A DNA stretch of 50,303 nucleotides from the NCBI GenBank assembly GCA_018241185.1, contig JAFEEH010000253.1, positions 1 to 50,303 of the forward strand, written 5' to 3'. The DNA comes from Pseudomonadota bacterium (GTDB taxonomy: Bacteria > Pseudomonadota > Gammaproteobacteria > Burkholderiales > Burkholderiaceae_C). The position numbers and the translations under genes were made by a program. Shown here in pieces: positions 36,653-44,922 of this stretch; the stretch's first letter is position 1, and each line of letters starts with the position of its first letter. The notes beneath the pieces were generated by a model. It ran no database searches. It was not told the DNA's origin and saw only the letters and a list, made by a program, of their open reading frames with translations.

Positions 36653-37156
36653 ATGTCCATCTCGCTCTACGACGCATCTGTCCCCGTCTTCATCCGCGGC
36701 CTCGACCAGCTCACGCATGTGCTGGGCAAGGGCCTCGCGCATGCCCAGACCCAGGGCCTGGACCCCGCCACGCTGGTGCAGGCCCGCCTGGCCCCCGACA
36801 TGCTCACGCTGGCCGGCCAGGTGCAGCGTGCGAGCGACGCGTCCAAGCTGGCCGCAGCCCGCATCGGCGGCCTGACGGCACCGAGCTTCGCCGACACCGA
36901 GAGCACCTACGACGAGCTGCTGGCCCGGGTGGCAAAGACCCGCGACTTCCTGGCCGGTGTCGACCGCGCGGCCATCGATGGCCAGGAGTCGCGCGAGGTC
37001 CGGCTGAAGGTCGGTGACAGCGAGATCGTCTTCGACGCGCAGCGCTACTTGTTGCAGTTCGCGATTCCCAACTTCTTCTTCCACGTGACCACCGCCTACG
37101 ACGTGTTGCGCCATGTGGGCGTGCCGGTGGGCAAGCGCGACTACCTGGGCCGCTGA
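36653..37156 (+). CDS. DUF1993 domain protein
   Basis: 167 residues. Matches the DUF1993 pattern as I know it: an N-terminal SLYDASVPVFIRGLDQLTHV, then LAPDMLTLAGQVQRASD, and C-terminal YLLQFAIPNFFFHVTTAYDV followed by LRHVGVPVGKRDYLG. The histidine-containing four-helix layout is DinB-like. Role unknown. CGGAG ribosome-binding site upstream; a strong terminator follows 24 bases after the stop, so it is probably a single-gene unit. Confidence 0.9.
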   Translation: MSISLYDASVPVFIRGLDQLTHVLGKGLAHAQTQGLDPATLVQARLAPDMLTLAGQVQRASDASKLAAARIGGLTAPSFADTESTYDELLARVAKTRDFLAGVDRAAIDGQESREVRLKVGDSEIVFDAQRYLLQFAIPNFFFHVTTAYDVLRHVGVPVGKRDYLGR

Positions 37157-37179
37157 CCCGCGCGGCGCGTCGCTCGTCC

Positions 37180-37204
37180 GGCGCCCTGCGGGGCGCTTTT
37201 TTTT
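37180..37204 (+). terminator. Rho-independent terminator after the DUF1993 gene
   Basis: GGCGCCC/GGGGCGC-type stem around TGC (GCGCCC at 37181-37186, GGGCGC at 37191-37196), followed by eight T residues. Confidence 0.9.
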
Positions 37205-37247
37205 GCCCGCTTGAAACCTGCAGGGTGACGGCAACGAACTCACGGAC

Positions 37248-37967
37248 ATGTTGCCCGTCCACCTGCCGGCCGAGGCCGCGCTGGCGTTTGCTGCCGGCCT
37301 GCTGACCATTGCCGCCCCGTGCGTGCTGCCGCTGCTGCCGGCCGTGCTGGGCGGCGCGCTGGGTGCCACGCGCTCGCTCACGCGGCCCTTGTGGATCGTG
37401 GCCGGCTTCGTGGCGGCGTTTGCCGGCGTCACGCTGGCGTTCGGCGCTTCGGCGACCTGGCTGGGGTTGACGCCCGACGGTCTGCGGCATGCCGCTGTCG
37501 CGGGCCTTCTGCTGTTCGGGGTGCTGATGGTCTGGCCCGCGCCAATGCGGGTGCTGGCGCGCCACGGCAGCGCATTCGGCGGCGCGGCCGCGCGCTGGGG
37601 CGGGGTGGGCGAGGGCGCCGTGGGCGCGCTGCTGCTCGGCGCCTCGCTGGGCGCGGTGTGGACGCCCTGCGCCGGCCCGGTGCTCGGCGCCATCCTCACC
37701 CTGCTGGCCACGGCACCGAGCGGCAACGCGGCGGCCGCCCTGTTGCTGAGCTATGCCGTGGGCGCGGGCGTGCCGATGCTGGTCATCGGCTATGGCGGCC
37801 AGTGGGCGGCGCGGCGCGTGCGCGCGGTGGCGGCCCATTTGCTGACGCTGCAGCGCGTGTCGGGCGTGCTGCTCATCGTCGTGGCACTGGCCATGGCCTT
37901 CCAGGTCGACGCCCTGGTCGTCAGCTGGCTCTCCCGATTTCTTCCTTCCCTTTCGCAAGGACTGTGA
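37248..37967 (+). CDS. CcdA-like thiol-redox membrane protein
   Basis: 239 residues with six hydrophobic segments. The two membrane-embedded redox cysteines are in APCVLPLLPAVLGG (near the N-terminus) and TPCAGPVLGAIL (middle), the hallmark of CcdA and the DsbD core. It carries electrons from cytoplasmic thioredoxin across the membrane to a periplasmic partner. The thioredoxin-like gene that starts 2 bases downstream is the obvious partner. The pair resembles a split DipZ/DsbD. Confidence 0.9.
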   Translation: MLPVHLPAEAALAFAAGLLTIAAPCVLPLLPAVLGGALGATRSLTRPLWIVAGFVAAFAGVTLAFGASATWLGLTPDGLRHAAVAGLLLFGVLMVWPAPMRVLARHGSAFGGAAARWGGVGEGAVGALLLGASLGAVWTPCAGPVLGAILTLLATAPSGNAAAALLLSYAVGAGVPMLVIGYGGQWAARRVRAVAAHLLTLQRVSGVLLIVVALAMAFQVDALVVSWLSRFLPSLSQGL

Positions 37968-37969
37968 CC

Positions 37970-38515
37970 ATGACCGATGCCGCCATCCCCCGCTTCACGC
38001 GTCGCGCCGCGACCGTCGCCACCCTGGGCTGGCTGGCGGGCGCGCATGCGGCCGTGCCTGCCGCGCCGCTGCCCGACCTGGGGCCGGCGGTCGAGTTCAC
38101 CGGCATCGACCGCTGGCTGGGCAGCGACCCGCTCACGATGCAGGGCCTGAACGGCAAGGTGACGCTGGTCTATTTCTGGACCTTCGCCTGCGTCAACTGC
38201 CTCAACACCATGCCGCACGTGGTGCGGTGGTACGAGCGCTACCGTGAGCGCGGCTTCGTGGTGGTGGGCGTGCACACGCCGGAGTTCGCCTTCGAGCGCG
38301 TGACCGCCAACGTGGAGTCGGCCCGGGAACGGCTGGGCATCCGCTTCCCGGTGGCGCAGGACAACCGCTTTGCCACCTGGCAGGCCTGGCGCAACCAGTA
38401 CTGGCCGGCCTTCTACCTGGTCGACCGTGCCGGGCGCGTGCGGCGCAGGCATTTCGGCGAGGGCGAGTACGACCAGATGGACGCCGCGATCCGGGCGCTG
38501 CTCGCGTCGGGCTGA
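37970..38515 (+). CDS. Periplasmic thioredoxin-like (TlpA/DipZ-type) protein
   Basis: 181 residues from ATG 37970. An N-terminal export signal with a twin-arginine-like start (FTRRAATVATLGWLAGAHA), then the thioredoxin fold with redox motif CVNC in YFWTFACVNCLNTMPHV. VVGVHTPEFAFER and the cis-Pro block QYWPAFYLVDRAGRV match the DipZ-type thioredoxins. It likely receives electrons from the CcdA-like protein; downstream clients (cytochrome c maturation, methionine sulfoxide repair or others) are not shown. Confidence 0.9.
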   Translation: MTDAAIPRFTRRAATVATLGWLAGAHAAVPAAPLPDLGPAVEFTGIDRWLGSDPLTMQGLNGKVTLVYFWTFACVNCLNTMPHVVRWYERYRERGFVVVGVHTPEFAFERVTANVESARERLGIRFPVAQDNRFATWQAWRNQYWPAFYLVDRAGRVRRRHFGEGEYDQMDAAIRALLASG

Positions 38516-38549
38516 ACCCGGCGCTGCACGCGCCGCGGCGGGCGCCGGA

Positions 38550-39047
38550 TCACAGGGGCAATTGCGTGGTCGACAGCACTTCCTTGAGCACCATGAAGGT
38601 CCGCACCTGCCGCACGCCGGGCAGGTAGAGCAGCTGCTCGGCGTGCAGCCGGTTGTAGCTCTCGTTGTCGCGCGTGCGCACGAGCATGAAGTAATCGAAC
38701 TCGCCCGTGACCACGTGGCATTCGAGACAACCCGACACCTTCTGCACCGCCTTCTCGAAATCGGCGAAGGACTCGGGCGTGGAGCGGTCGAGCACCACGC
38801 CGATCATGACGAGCATGCCGCAATCCAGCGCCTTGGGCGACAGGAGCGCGACCGTGCCGCGGATGAAACCCAGTGTCTTCAGGCGCTCCACGCGCCGCAG
38901 ACACGCAGGGGCGCTGAGGTTCACTTTGGCGGCCAGCGCCACGTTCGACACCGAGGCATCGCGCTGCAACGCGCGCAGGATGGCGCGGTCGGTGCGATCG
39001 AGCTCGCTCGGCGGAAGAACTTTTGTTGCGCTCTTGGTCATTTTCAT
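38550..39047 (-). CDS. acdR: Lrp/AsnC-family regulator (AcdR-like)
   Basis: 165 residues. The N-terminal helix-turn-helix (LDRTDRAILRALQRDASVSN then VALAAKVNLSAPACLRRVER) is followed by the RAM ligand domain (VSGCLECHVVTGEFDYFMLV). It is divergent from acdS, the arrangement in which AcdR controls ACC deaminase in Pseudomonas, Variovorax and related bacteria. A 17-bp palindrome lies over its own start codon, so autoregulation is likely. A second ATG two codons later (39041) is an alternative start. Confidence 0.9.
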   Translation of the reverse strand: MKMTKSATKVLPPSELDRTDRAILRALQRDASVSNVALAAKVNLSAPACLRRVERLKTLGFIRGTVALLSPKALDCGMLVMIGVVLDRSTPESFADFEKAVQKVSGCLECHVVTGEFDYFMLVRTRDNESYNRLHAEQLLYLPGVRQVRTFMVLKEVLSTTQLPL

Positions 39048-39057
39048 GAAATGAAAA
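39041..39057. promoter_or_regulatory. 17-bp palindrome over the acdR start codon
   Basis: TTTTCAT (39041-39047), GAA, ATGAAAA (39051-39057): perfect 7-bp arms in an AT-rich patch. The left arm contains the acdR start codon. A candidate Lrp-type binding site in the acdR/acdS divergent region. Confidence 0.45.
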
Positions 39058-39173
39058 GCATCGAGGTGGGTGAAATGGCCGCCATGATTTCTTGAGGATC
39101 ACTTATTTTGCAACCCTGTAAGGCGGCTTCCTTCCTAGGATTCGGGCATGCCAACGAACCGGAGCCTGTCGCC

Positions 39174-40190
39174 ATGAACCTGCAGAAATTCCCCCGCCAT
39201 CCGCTCACCTTCGGCCCGACGCCCATCCAGCCGCTCAAGCGCCTGAGTGCGCACCTGGGTGGCGAGGTCGAGCTCTATGCCAAGCGCGAGGACTGCAACA
39301 GCGGCCTGGCCTTCGGCGGCAACAAGACGCGCAAGCTCGAGTACCTGATCCCGGAGGCGATCGAGGGTGGCTACGACACGCTCGTGTCCATCGGCGGCGT
39401 GCAGTCGAACCAGACGCGCCAGGTGGCCGCCGTCGCGGCGCATCTGGGCATGAAATGTGTGCTGGTGCAGGAGCACTGGGTCAACTACGACGACCCGGTG
39501 TACGACCGCGTGGGCAACATCGAGCTCTCGCGCATCCTGGGTGCCGACGTGCGGCTCGATGCCGCAGGCTTCGACATCGGCATCCGCAAGAGCTGGGAAG
39601 AGGCCATGGACGGTGTGCGCCGCGCCGGCGGCAAGCCGTTCCCGATTCCCGCCGGCTGCTCCGAACACCCGAAGGGCGGGCTGGGCTTCGTCGGCTTCGC
39701 CGAAGAAGTGCGCCAGCAGGAGAAGGAACTGGGCTTCCGGTTCGACTACATCGTGGTCTGCTCGGTCACGGGCAGCACGCAGGCTGGCATGGTCGTGGGC
39801 TTCGCGGCCGACGGGCGCGCCGACCGCGTGATCGGCATCGACGCCTCGGCCAAGCCGCAGCAGACCTTCGACCAGATCCTGCGCATCGCGAAGAACACCG
39901 CCGGCCTGGTCGAACTGGAGCGCGACATCACCGAGAAGGACGTCGTGCTCGACACCCGCTTCGGCGGCCCCGAGTACGGCCTGCCCAGCGAAGGCACGAT
40001 GGAAGCGATCCGCCTGTGCGCGCGCACCGAGGGCATGCTCACCGACCCGGTGTACGAGGGCAAGTCGATGCACGGGATGATCGAGAGGGTCCGCCTGGGC
40101 GAGTTCCCGGCCGGCTCGCGCGTGCTGTACGCGCACCTGGGCGGCGTGCCGGCGCTCAGCGCCTACGCCGGCCTGTTCGCCAACGGCTGA
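39174..40190 (+). CDS. acdS: 1-aminocyclopropane-1-carboxylate (ACC) deaminase
   Basis: 338 residues, exactly the family length from ATG 39174. Pyridoxal-phosphate enzyme that splits the plant ethylene precursor ACC into 2-oxobutanoate and ammonia. The PLP lysine is Lys51 (FGGNKTRK), and the residues used to tell true ACC deaminases from D-cysteine desulfhydrases are present: Glu295 (VYEGKS) and Leu322 (AHLGG). [14 protein letters not shown] and [15 protein letters not shown] are other core blocks. Divergent from acdR. It lets plant-associated bacteria lower ethylene and use ACC as nitrogen. Confidence 0.97.
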   Translation: MNLQKFPRHPLTFGPTPIQPLKRLSAHLGGEVELYAKREDCNSGLAFGGNKTRKLEYLIPEAIEGGYDTLVSIGGVQSNQTRQVAAVAAHLGMKCVLVQEHWVNYDDPVYDRVGNIELSRILGADVRLDAAGFDIGIRKSWEEAMDGVRRAGGKPFPIPAGCSEHPKGGLGFVGFAEEVRQQEKELGFRFDYIVVCSVTGSTQAGMVVGFAADGRADRVIGIDASAKPQQTFDQILRIAKNTAGLVELERDITEKDVVLDTRFGGPEYGLPSEGTMEAIRLCARTEGMLTDPVYEGKSMHGMIERVRLGEFPAGSRVLYAHLGGVPALSAYAGLFANG

Positions 40191-40213
40191 TCCGCCGCGG
40201 CGCGCCGGTTGAC

Positions 40214-41161
40214 TCAGGCGCCCGGCGCCGCGTCCGGGTCCACGTCGTCGAGGAAGCTCGCGGTGGGCACGAAGAACAGCGTGCCCGTCACGGCGCGGCT
40301 GAAGTCCAGCAGCCGGTCGTGGTTGCCCGGTGGCAGGCCGACGAACATGTTCTCGAGCATGCGTTCGGTGCGCGCGGGCGAGCGGGCGTAGCCGATGAAG
40401 TAGGTGCCGTACTCGCCCTTGCCGACCTGGCCGAAAGGCATGTTGTCGCGCACGATCTGCAACTGCTCGCCGTTCTCCTCGATGTTGGTGAGCACGTTGT
40501 GGGCGTAGGCGGTCTTGGCGCTGTCGGCGAGCTCGATGTCGGAGAGCTTCCTGCGGCCGATGATGGCTTCCTGCTGCTCGATCGGCATGGCGTTCCAGCC
40601 CTTCATGTCGTGCAGGTACTTCTGCACGATGACGTAGCTGCCGCCGGCGAAGGCCGGGTCCTCGTCGCCGACCAGCGCGGCGTCGGCGGCGGCCTGGCCC
40701 GAGGGGTTCTCGGTGCCGTCGACGAAGCCGAGCAGGTCGCGCTCGTCGAAGTACTTGAAGCCGTGCGTCTCGTCGACCACGGTGGCCACGCCGCCGATGC
40801 GCTCGGTGATCTGCGCCGCCAGTTCGAAGCACAGGTCCATGTCGGTCGCGCGGATGTGGAAGAGCAGGTCGCCCGGCGTCGACACCGCGTGGTGCACGCC
40901 CTTGATTTCACGGAAGGGGTGCAGCGAGGCCGGGCGGGGGGTGCCGATGAGGCGGTCCCAGGCCTCGGAGCCGAAACCCATCACGCACGACAGCCGGCGG
41001 CTCGCATGGCGAAAGCCGATGCCGCGCAGCAACGACGACATGTCGGCGCACAGCTGGCGCACGGGCTGCCGGGCCTGGGCCCCGGGATTCAGCGTGAACA
41101 CCAGGAAGATGGCGGCATGCGTGAGCTTGGCGGTGACGGCCTGGGTGGCGACGGTGGACAC
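40214..41161 (-). CDS. DyP-type heme peroxidase
   Basis: 315 residues from a GTG start at 41161. The DyP hallmark GxxDG is in LLGFVDGTENPSG, a candidate proximal histidine is in AYAHNVL, and IGRRKLSDIEL and YARSPARTERMLENMFVG fit the family. No signal peptide, so probably cytoplasmic or encapsulated. It oxidises substrates with hydrogen peroxide. Next to hemH on the same strand (37-base gap), which supplies heme; the pairing makes functional sense. It converges with acdS. Confidence 0.92.
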   Translation of the reverse strand: MSTVATQAVTAKLTHAAIFLVFTLNPGAQARQPVRQLCADMSSLLRGIGFRHASRRLSCVMGFGSEAWDRLIGTPRPASLHPFREIKGVHHAVSTPGDLLFHIRATDMDLCFELAAQITERIGGVATVVDETHGFKYFDERDLLGFVDGTENPSGQAAADAALVGDEDPAFAGGSYVIVQKYLHDMKGWNAMPIEQQEAIIGRRKLSDIELADSAKTAYAHNVLTNIEENGEQLQIVRDNMPFGQVGKGEYGTYFIGYARSPARTERMLENMFVGLPPGNHDRLLDFSRAVTGTLFFVPTASFLDDVDPDAAPGA

Positions 41162-41198
41162 GTGGGGCTTCCTCGGGGCGGTGGTGGTGGGGTCGGGT

Positions 41199-42248
41199 TC
41201 AGGCGAAGGTCTCACCGGTCGGCCAGCCGGCCAGGTTTCGTTCGGCGATGCCCGCCAGCGCCGTGATCCAGGCCGCGTCGTCGTTGAGCGCGGGGATGTA
41301 GTGGAACTCCTTGCCGCCGCTTTCGAGGAAGGCCGCGCGGCCTTCCATGGCGATCTCTTCCAGCGTCTCGAGGCAGTCGGCCGGAAAGCCCGGGCACAGC
41401 ACGTCGACGCGGCCCACACCCGAACGGCCCATCTCGCGCAGCGTGGGCTCGGTGTAGGGCTGCAGCCACTTGGCGCGACCGAAGCGCGACTGGAAGGTGG
41501 TCACCCACGCATCCCGGCGCCATTGCAGCCGTTCGATCAGCTGTTCCGCGGTGCGGCGGCACTGGGCCTCGTAGGGGTCGCCGCGGGTGATGTTGCGTTC
41601 GGGGATGCCGTGGAAGCTCATCACCAGCCGGTCGGGCTGGCCGTGCGCGCGCCAGTGGGCCTGCACGCTGGCCGCCAGCGCGTCGATGTAGCCCGGGTCG
41701 TCGTGGTAGTCGTTCACGAAGCGCAGTTCGAGCACGCGCCGTGCCCGCGCGCTCCAGGCGTTCACGGCGTCGACCATGCTTGCGGTGGTGGTGGCCGAGT
41801 ACTGCGGGTAGGCCTGCAGCACCAGCACGCGGTCGATGCCGCCGGCCTTCAGCGCCTCGAGTTGCTGGTCGACCGAGGGCGCGCCGTAGCGCATGGCCGG
41901 CAGCACCACGACCTTGTGGCCGCGTTCGCCGAGCCAGCCCTGCAGCAGCTTCGCCTGCTTGTGCGTCCACACCGTGAGCGGTGAGCCCTCGGGTGTCCAG
42001 ATGCTCTGGTACTTGGCGGCCGAGGCGGCAGGGCGGCGGGGCAGGATCGCGCCGCGCAGGATCGGCTGCCACAGCAGGGCCGGCAGCTCGACCACCCGCG
42101 GGTCGCTCAGGAACTGCGCCAGGAAGGGCCGCACGGCGGCGGCGGTGGGGTGGGTGGGCGAGCCCAGGTTGCACCACAGCACGGCGGTGCGCGACGCGGC
42201 GATGGGCGGGCTCTGGATCGCGAGCGGCTCGGGACGGAAGCGGGGCAT
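41199..42248 (-). CDS. hemH: Ferrochelatase
   Basis: 349 residues from ATG 42248. Inserts ferrous iron into protoporphyrin IX, the last step of heme synthesis. Family blocks: VLWCNLGSPTHP, YAP-type region MRYGAPSVDQQLEAL, the active-site SFHGIPERNITRGDPY (catalytic His), TFQSRFGRAKWLQPYTEPTL, and FPADCLETLEEI with the conserved Glu. Only 15 bases separate its start from the divergent HAD gene, so the two promoters must overlap the genes. Confidence 0.95.
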   Translation of the reverse strand: MPRFRPEPLAIQSPPIAASRTAVLWCNLGSPTHPTAAAVRPFLAQFLSDPRVVELPALLWQPILRGAILPRRPAASAAKYQSIWTPEGSPLTVWTHKQAKLLQGWLGERGHKVVVLPAMRYGAPSVDQQLEALKAGGIDRVLVLQAYPQYSATTTASMVDAVNAWSARARRVLELRFVNDYHDDPGYIDALAASVQAHWRAHGQPDRLVMSFHGIPERNITRGDPYEAQCRRTAEQLIERLQWRRDAWVTTFQSRFGRAKWLQPYTEPTLREMGRSGVGRVDVLCPGFPADCLETLEEIAMEGRAAFLESGGKEFHYIPALNDDAAWITALAGIAERNLAGWPTGETFA

Positions 42249-42263
42249 GCGATATTCTGCGGC

Positions 42264-42989
42264 ATGACCTCTGCCGCCCCGGGCGCCGCGCTCCTCGACG
42301 TGAAGCGCATCCAGGCCATCTCGCTGGACCTGGACGACACCCTCTGGCCCGTGTGGCCCACCATCGAGCGCGCCGAGCGCGTGCTGCACGGCTGGCTGCA
42401 GCGCCACGCGCCGCGTACCGCCGATCTCGTGACCGACCCCAAGGTGCTGCGCGAGCTGCGCGAAGCCACGGCGAAGGAGCGTTCCGACCTGGCCCACGAC
42501 CTGAGCGCGCTGCGCCGCGAATCGATCCGCGGTGCGCTGCGCCGGGCGGGCGACGACGAGGCCCTGGCCGATCCGGCCTTCGAGGTCTTCTTCGCCGAGC
42601 GCCAGCGCGTGACGCTGTACGACGATGCGCTTCCGGCGCTGCGCTGGCTGAGCGAACGCTACCCGCTGGTCGCCATCTCGAACGGCAATGCCGACCTGGA
42701 GCGCACGGGCGTGGCGCGCTGGTTCAGGGCGGGCTTCAGCGCCCGCGCCTTCGGCAGCGGCAAGCCGCACGCGCCGATCTTCCGTGCGGCCGCCGCGTCG
42801 GTGGGCCTGTTGCCGCGCGACGTGCTGCACGTCGGCGACGACGCGGCCCTCGACGTGACCGGTGCGCTCAACGCCGGCATGCAGGCCGCCTGGCTGGTGC
42901 GTGACGAGCGGCCGTGGGAGGCGGGCGCGCGGCCGCAGCTCATCGTTCCCAACCTGCACGCGCTGTGCATGGCGCTGGGCGGACGCTGA
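42264..42989 (+). CDS. HAD-superfamily hydrolase
   Basis: 241 residues from ATG 42264. HAD motif I is SLDLDDTLWP, motif II ISNGNADLERT, and motifs III/IV are GKPHAPIFRAAAA and HVGDDAALDVTGALNAG. The overall pattern resembles YigB-like phosphatases that act in riboflavin synthesis or on small phosphate esters; the substrate is uncertain. A TATTCT hexamer (42253-42258) lies 6-11 bases before the ATG, so the transcript may be leaderless. Confidence 0.9.
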   Translation: MTSAAPGAALLDVKRIQAISLDLDDTLWPVWPTIERAERVLHGWLQRHAPRTADLVTDPKVLRELREATAKERSDLAHDLSALRRESIRGALRRAGDDEALADPAFEVFFAERQRVTLYDDALPALRWLSERYPLVAISNGNADLERTGVARWFRAGFSARAFGSGKPHAPIFRAAAASVGLLPRDVLHVGDDAALDVTGALNAGMQAAWLVRDERPWEAGARPQLIVPNLHALCMALGGR

Positions 42990-42992
42990 AAG

Positions 42993-43010
42993 CAGCGCGC
43001 GCGCTGTTTT
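42993..43010 (+). terminator. Possible terminator after the HAD gene
   Basis: CAGCGCGCGCGCTG (42993-43006) is a perfect palindrome followed by TTTT. The stem is short and the T-run is only four, so it is a weak candidate. Confidence 0.4.
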
Positions 43011-43124
43011 GCAACATCGGGGAACCAATCCCCCATCCTTGAAACACACGGGGCGGATCGGCTCGCCGAGGGGGCGGGCCTGGCCTCGTTTCGTCTCCGC
43101 ATTTCAAGAGAAGGACTCTTTCGC

Positions 43125-43583
43125 ATGACCCAGATCTCCCGCCGCCTGCCTGCCGTGTTCCTCGCGTTGTTGATGTTTCTTCTGGCCGCCACGGCGGCGC
43201 AGGCGAGGGAAATGGTGAGTGCGGCCCGGGATGGGGTCATGCTGCGCACGGGCCCGAGTCCGCGCGCAGCCGCCACCTGGTCCATCGACCGCGGCTATCC
43301 GCTCGAGGTGCTGAGTCGCAAGGGCTCGTGGCTGCGGGTGCGCGATTTCGAGAACGATCGCGCCTGGGTGCGCAGTTCGCGCACCAGCCGGCAGGCGCAC
43401 GTGGTATCGACGGCCAGCGCGCTGAACGTGCGCAGCACGCCCAGCACGCGCGCACGCATCGTGGCCAAGGCCGGCTATGGCGACGTGCTGCGCACGCTGG
43501 AGCGGCGCGGCGACTGGCTCAAGGTCCGCACCGGCGCCGGCCGCGTCGGCTGGGTGTCGCGCAAGCTGGTGTGGGGCTGGTGA
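43125..43583 (+). CDS. Exported bacterial SH3-domain protein
   Basis: 152 residues. Signal peptide VFLALLMFLLAATAAQA. Two SH3b repeats: VSAARDGVMLRTGPSPRAAA ... LRVRDFENDRAWV, and VVSTASALNVRSTPSTRARI ... VRTGAGRVGWVSRKLV. SH3b domains often bind the cell wall. AAGGA ribosome-binding site upstream. The 135 bases before it hold only the weak terminator. It ends 3 bases from the convergent hpnE stop. Confidence 0.9.
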   Translation: MTQISRRLPAVFLALLMFLLAATAAQAREMVSAARDGVMLRTGPSPRAAATWSIDRGYPLEVLSRKGSWLRVRDFENDRAWVRSSRTSRQAHVVSTASALNVRSTPSTRARIVAKAGYGDVLRTLERRGDWLKVRTGAGRVGWVSRKLVWGW

Positions 43584-43586
43584 GGC

Positions 43587-44849
43587 TTAGAGCGCAGCCG
43601 CCGCAGCCTGCCCGCTGAGCACCGCGCCTTCCAGCGTGGCCGGGTACGGCCCCTCGACGTAGTCGCCGCAGGCCATCAGGCCGGGCACGATGGGGATGCC
43701 CGGCCGCTGCACGCCGGGCGTGCAGGCGAAGGTGGCGCGCTTCTCGACGATGGTCTGGACCGGCACGGCGCCGTGCCAGCCGAGCTGTGCGCGGGCCTGC
43801 GCGAGGGCCTGCGCTTCGATCGATTCGCGCGTGCCCTCGCTGGCACTGACGACCAGCGCCGCCAGGCCGGCCGGCCCGCCGAGGGCGCCGCGGTCGAACA
43901 CGAACTGGGCCGGTGCGCCTGGGCCGTGGCGCAGCGCGCGCAGCGGGGCGCCCGGCAATCCGGGTGTGCCACGCAGGTAGACGGTGGCGATGGCTTCGTG
44001 GCCGAGCGCGTCGGCCTGCTCGGCCCAGGCGACCGCTTGCGGCAACGAGGCGCCGCGCGCCAGCCGCGCCGACTCCCACGCCGGCGCGGCGAGCAGCACG
44101 TGGTCGAAGGACTCGCCGTCGACCGTCCAGCCCGCGGTGGCCGGCGCGATCGCCTGCACGCGCTGGCCGATGCGGACCGATGCGCCGTGCGCGCCCAGCC
44201 AGCGCGCGGCAGGGTCGGGCAGCAGTGCGCCCAGGTCGACGCGCGGGAGGAGGAGGTCGGCGCCGCCGCGCTCGGCGAAGAGGGCGTCGTACAGCACGCG
44301 CAGGAAGACGGCGCCGCTGGCGCGCTCGACCGGCACGTTGAGCGCGGAGACGCACAGCGGCGCGATGAGTTCATCCATCACGCGCGGCGTGAGGCCGGCG
44401 CACAGCGCGGCCACGCTGTCGCCGGGTGCGCAGCGAAAGCCTCGCGCCCGCCAGCGCAGCGAGATGCGCACGAGCGAGAACTTGTCGCGCAGCGACCAGC
44501 CCTGCGCGCCGGCGATGCCGGCCAGCAGGTCCAGCGGCGGGCGCAGGCTGGCCGGGACCGACAGGCCCCTGCCATCGGGAAAGCGCAGCGCCAGCGGCAG
44601 GCGCAGCAGCGCGGTGTCGAGGTCCACGCCCAGTTCGCGCATCAGCGCCAGCGTGGCGCGATAGGCACCGATGAGGATGTGCTGGCCGTTGTCGAGCACC
44701 AGGCCGTCGTCGGCCACCACGCGGCGCGCGCGGCCGCCCAGGGTGCGCGCGGCCTCGAGCACGGTCACGGCGTGGCCCGCGCGCGTGGCCTCGACGGCGG
44801 CCGCCAGGCCGGCCCAGCCGCCACCGATGATGGCGACTTTCAATGCCAC
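43587..44849 (-). CDS. hpnE: Hydroxysqualene dehydroxylase HpnE
   Basis: 420 residues from a GTG start at 44849. FAD-binding amine-oxidase-type fold: dinucleotide motif VAIIGGGWAGLAAAVEA then VTVLEA, GGRARRV, NGQHILIGAYRATLALMREL (typical HpnE) and a C-terminal GLMACGDYVEG that closes the FAD site. It reduces hydroxysqualene to squalene, the last step of the HpnCDE route. Downstream of hpnD on the same strand, separated by repeat copy G. Upstream in-frame starts lie inside the repeat and are unlikely. Confidence 0.92.
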   Translation of the reverse strand: MALKVAIIGGGWAGLAAAVEATRAGHAVTVLEAARTLGGRARRVVADDGLVLDNGQHILIGAYRATLALMRELGVDLDTALLRLPLALRFPDGRGLSVPASLRPPLDLLAGIAGAQGWSLRDKFSLVRISLRWRARGFRCAPGDSVAALCAGLTPRVMDELIAPLCVSALNVPVERASGAVFLRVLYDALFAERGGADLLLPRVDLGALLPDPAARWLGAHGASVRIGQRVQAIAPATAGWTVDGESFDHVLLAAPAWESARLARGASLPQAVAWAEQADALGHEAIATVYLRGTPGLPGAPLRALRHGPGAPAQFVFDRGALGGPAGLAALVVSASEGTRESIEAQALAQARAQLGWHGAVPVQTIVEKRATFACTPGVQRPGIPIVPGLMACGDYVEGPYPATLEGAVLSGQAAAAAL

Positions 44850-44920
44850 GCTTTCAAGCCAAATCGGCCTGTAGCGCCCGCCCACATTGCGCGAGCAGCT
44901 ACGAAATCGATAGCAAATCG
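44850..44920 (+). repeat. Short palindromic element, copy G (intergenic)
   Basis: GCTTTCAAGCCAAATCGGCC, TGTAGCGCCCGCCCACATTG, CGCGAGCAGCTACGAAATCG and ATAGCAAATC. It occupies virtually the whole gap between the hpnD stop (44923) and the hpnE start (44849). Confidence 0.9.
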
Positions 44921-44922
44921 GC

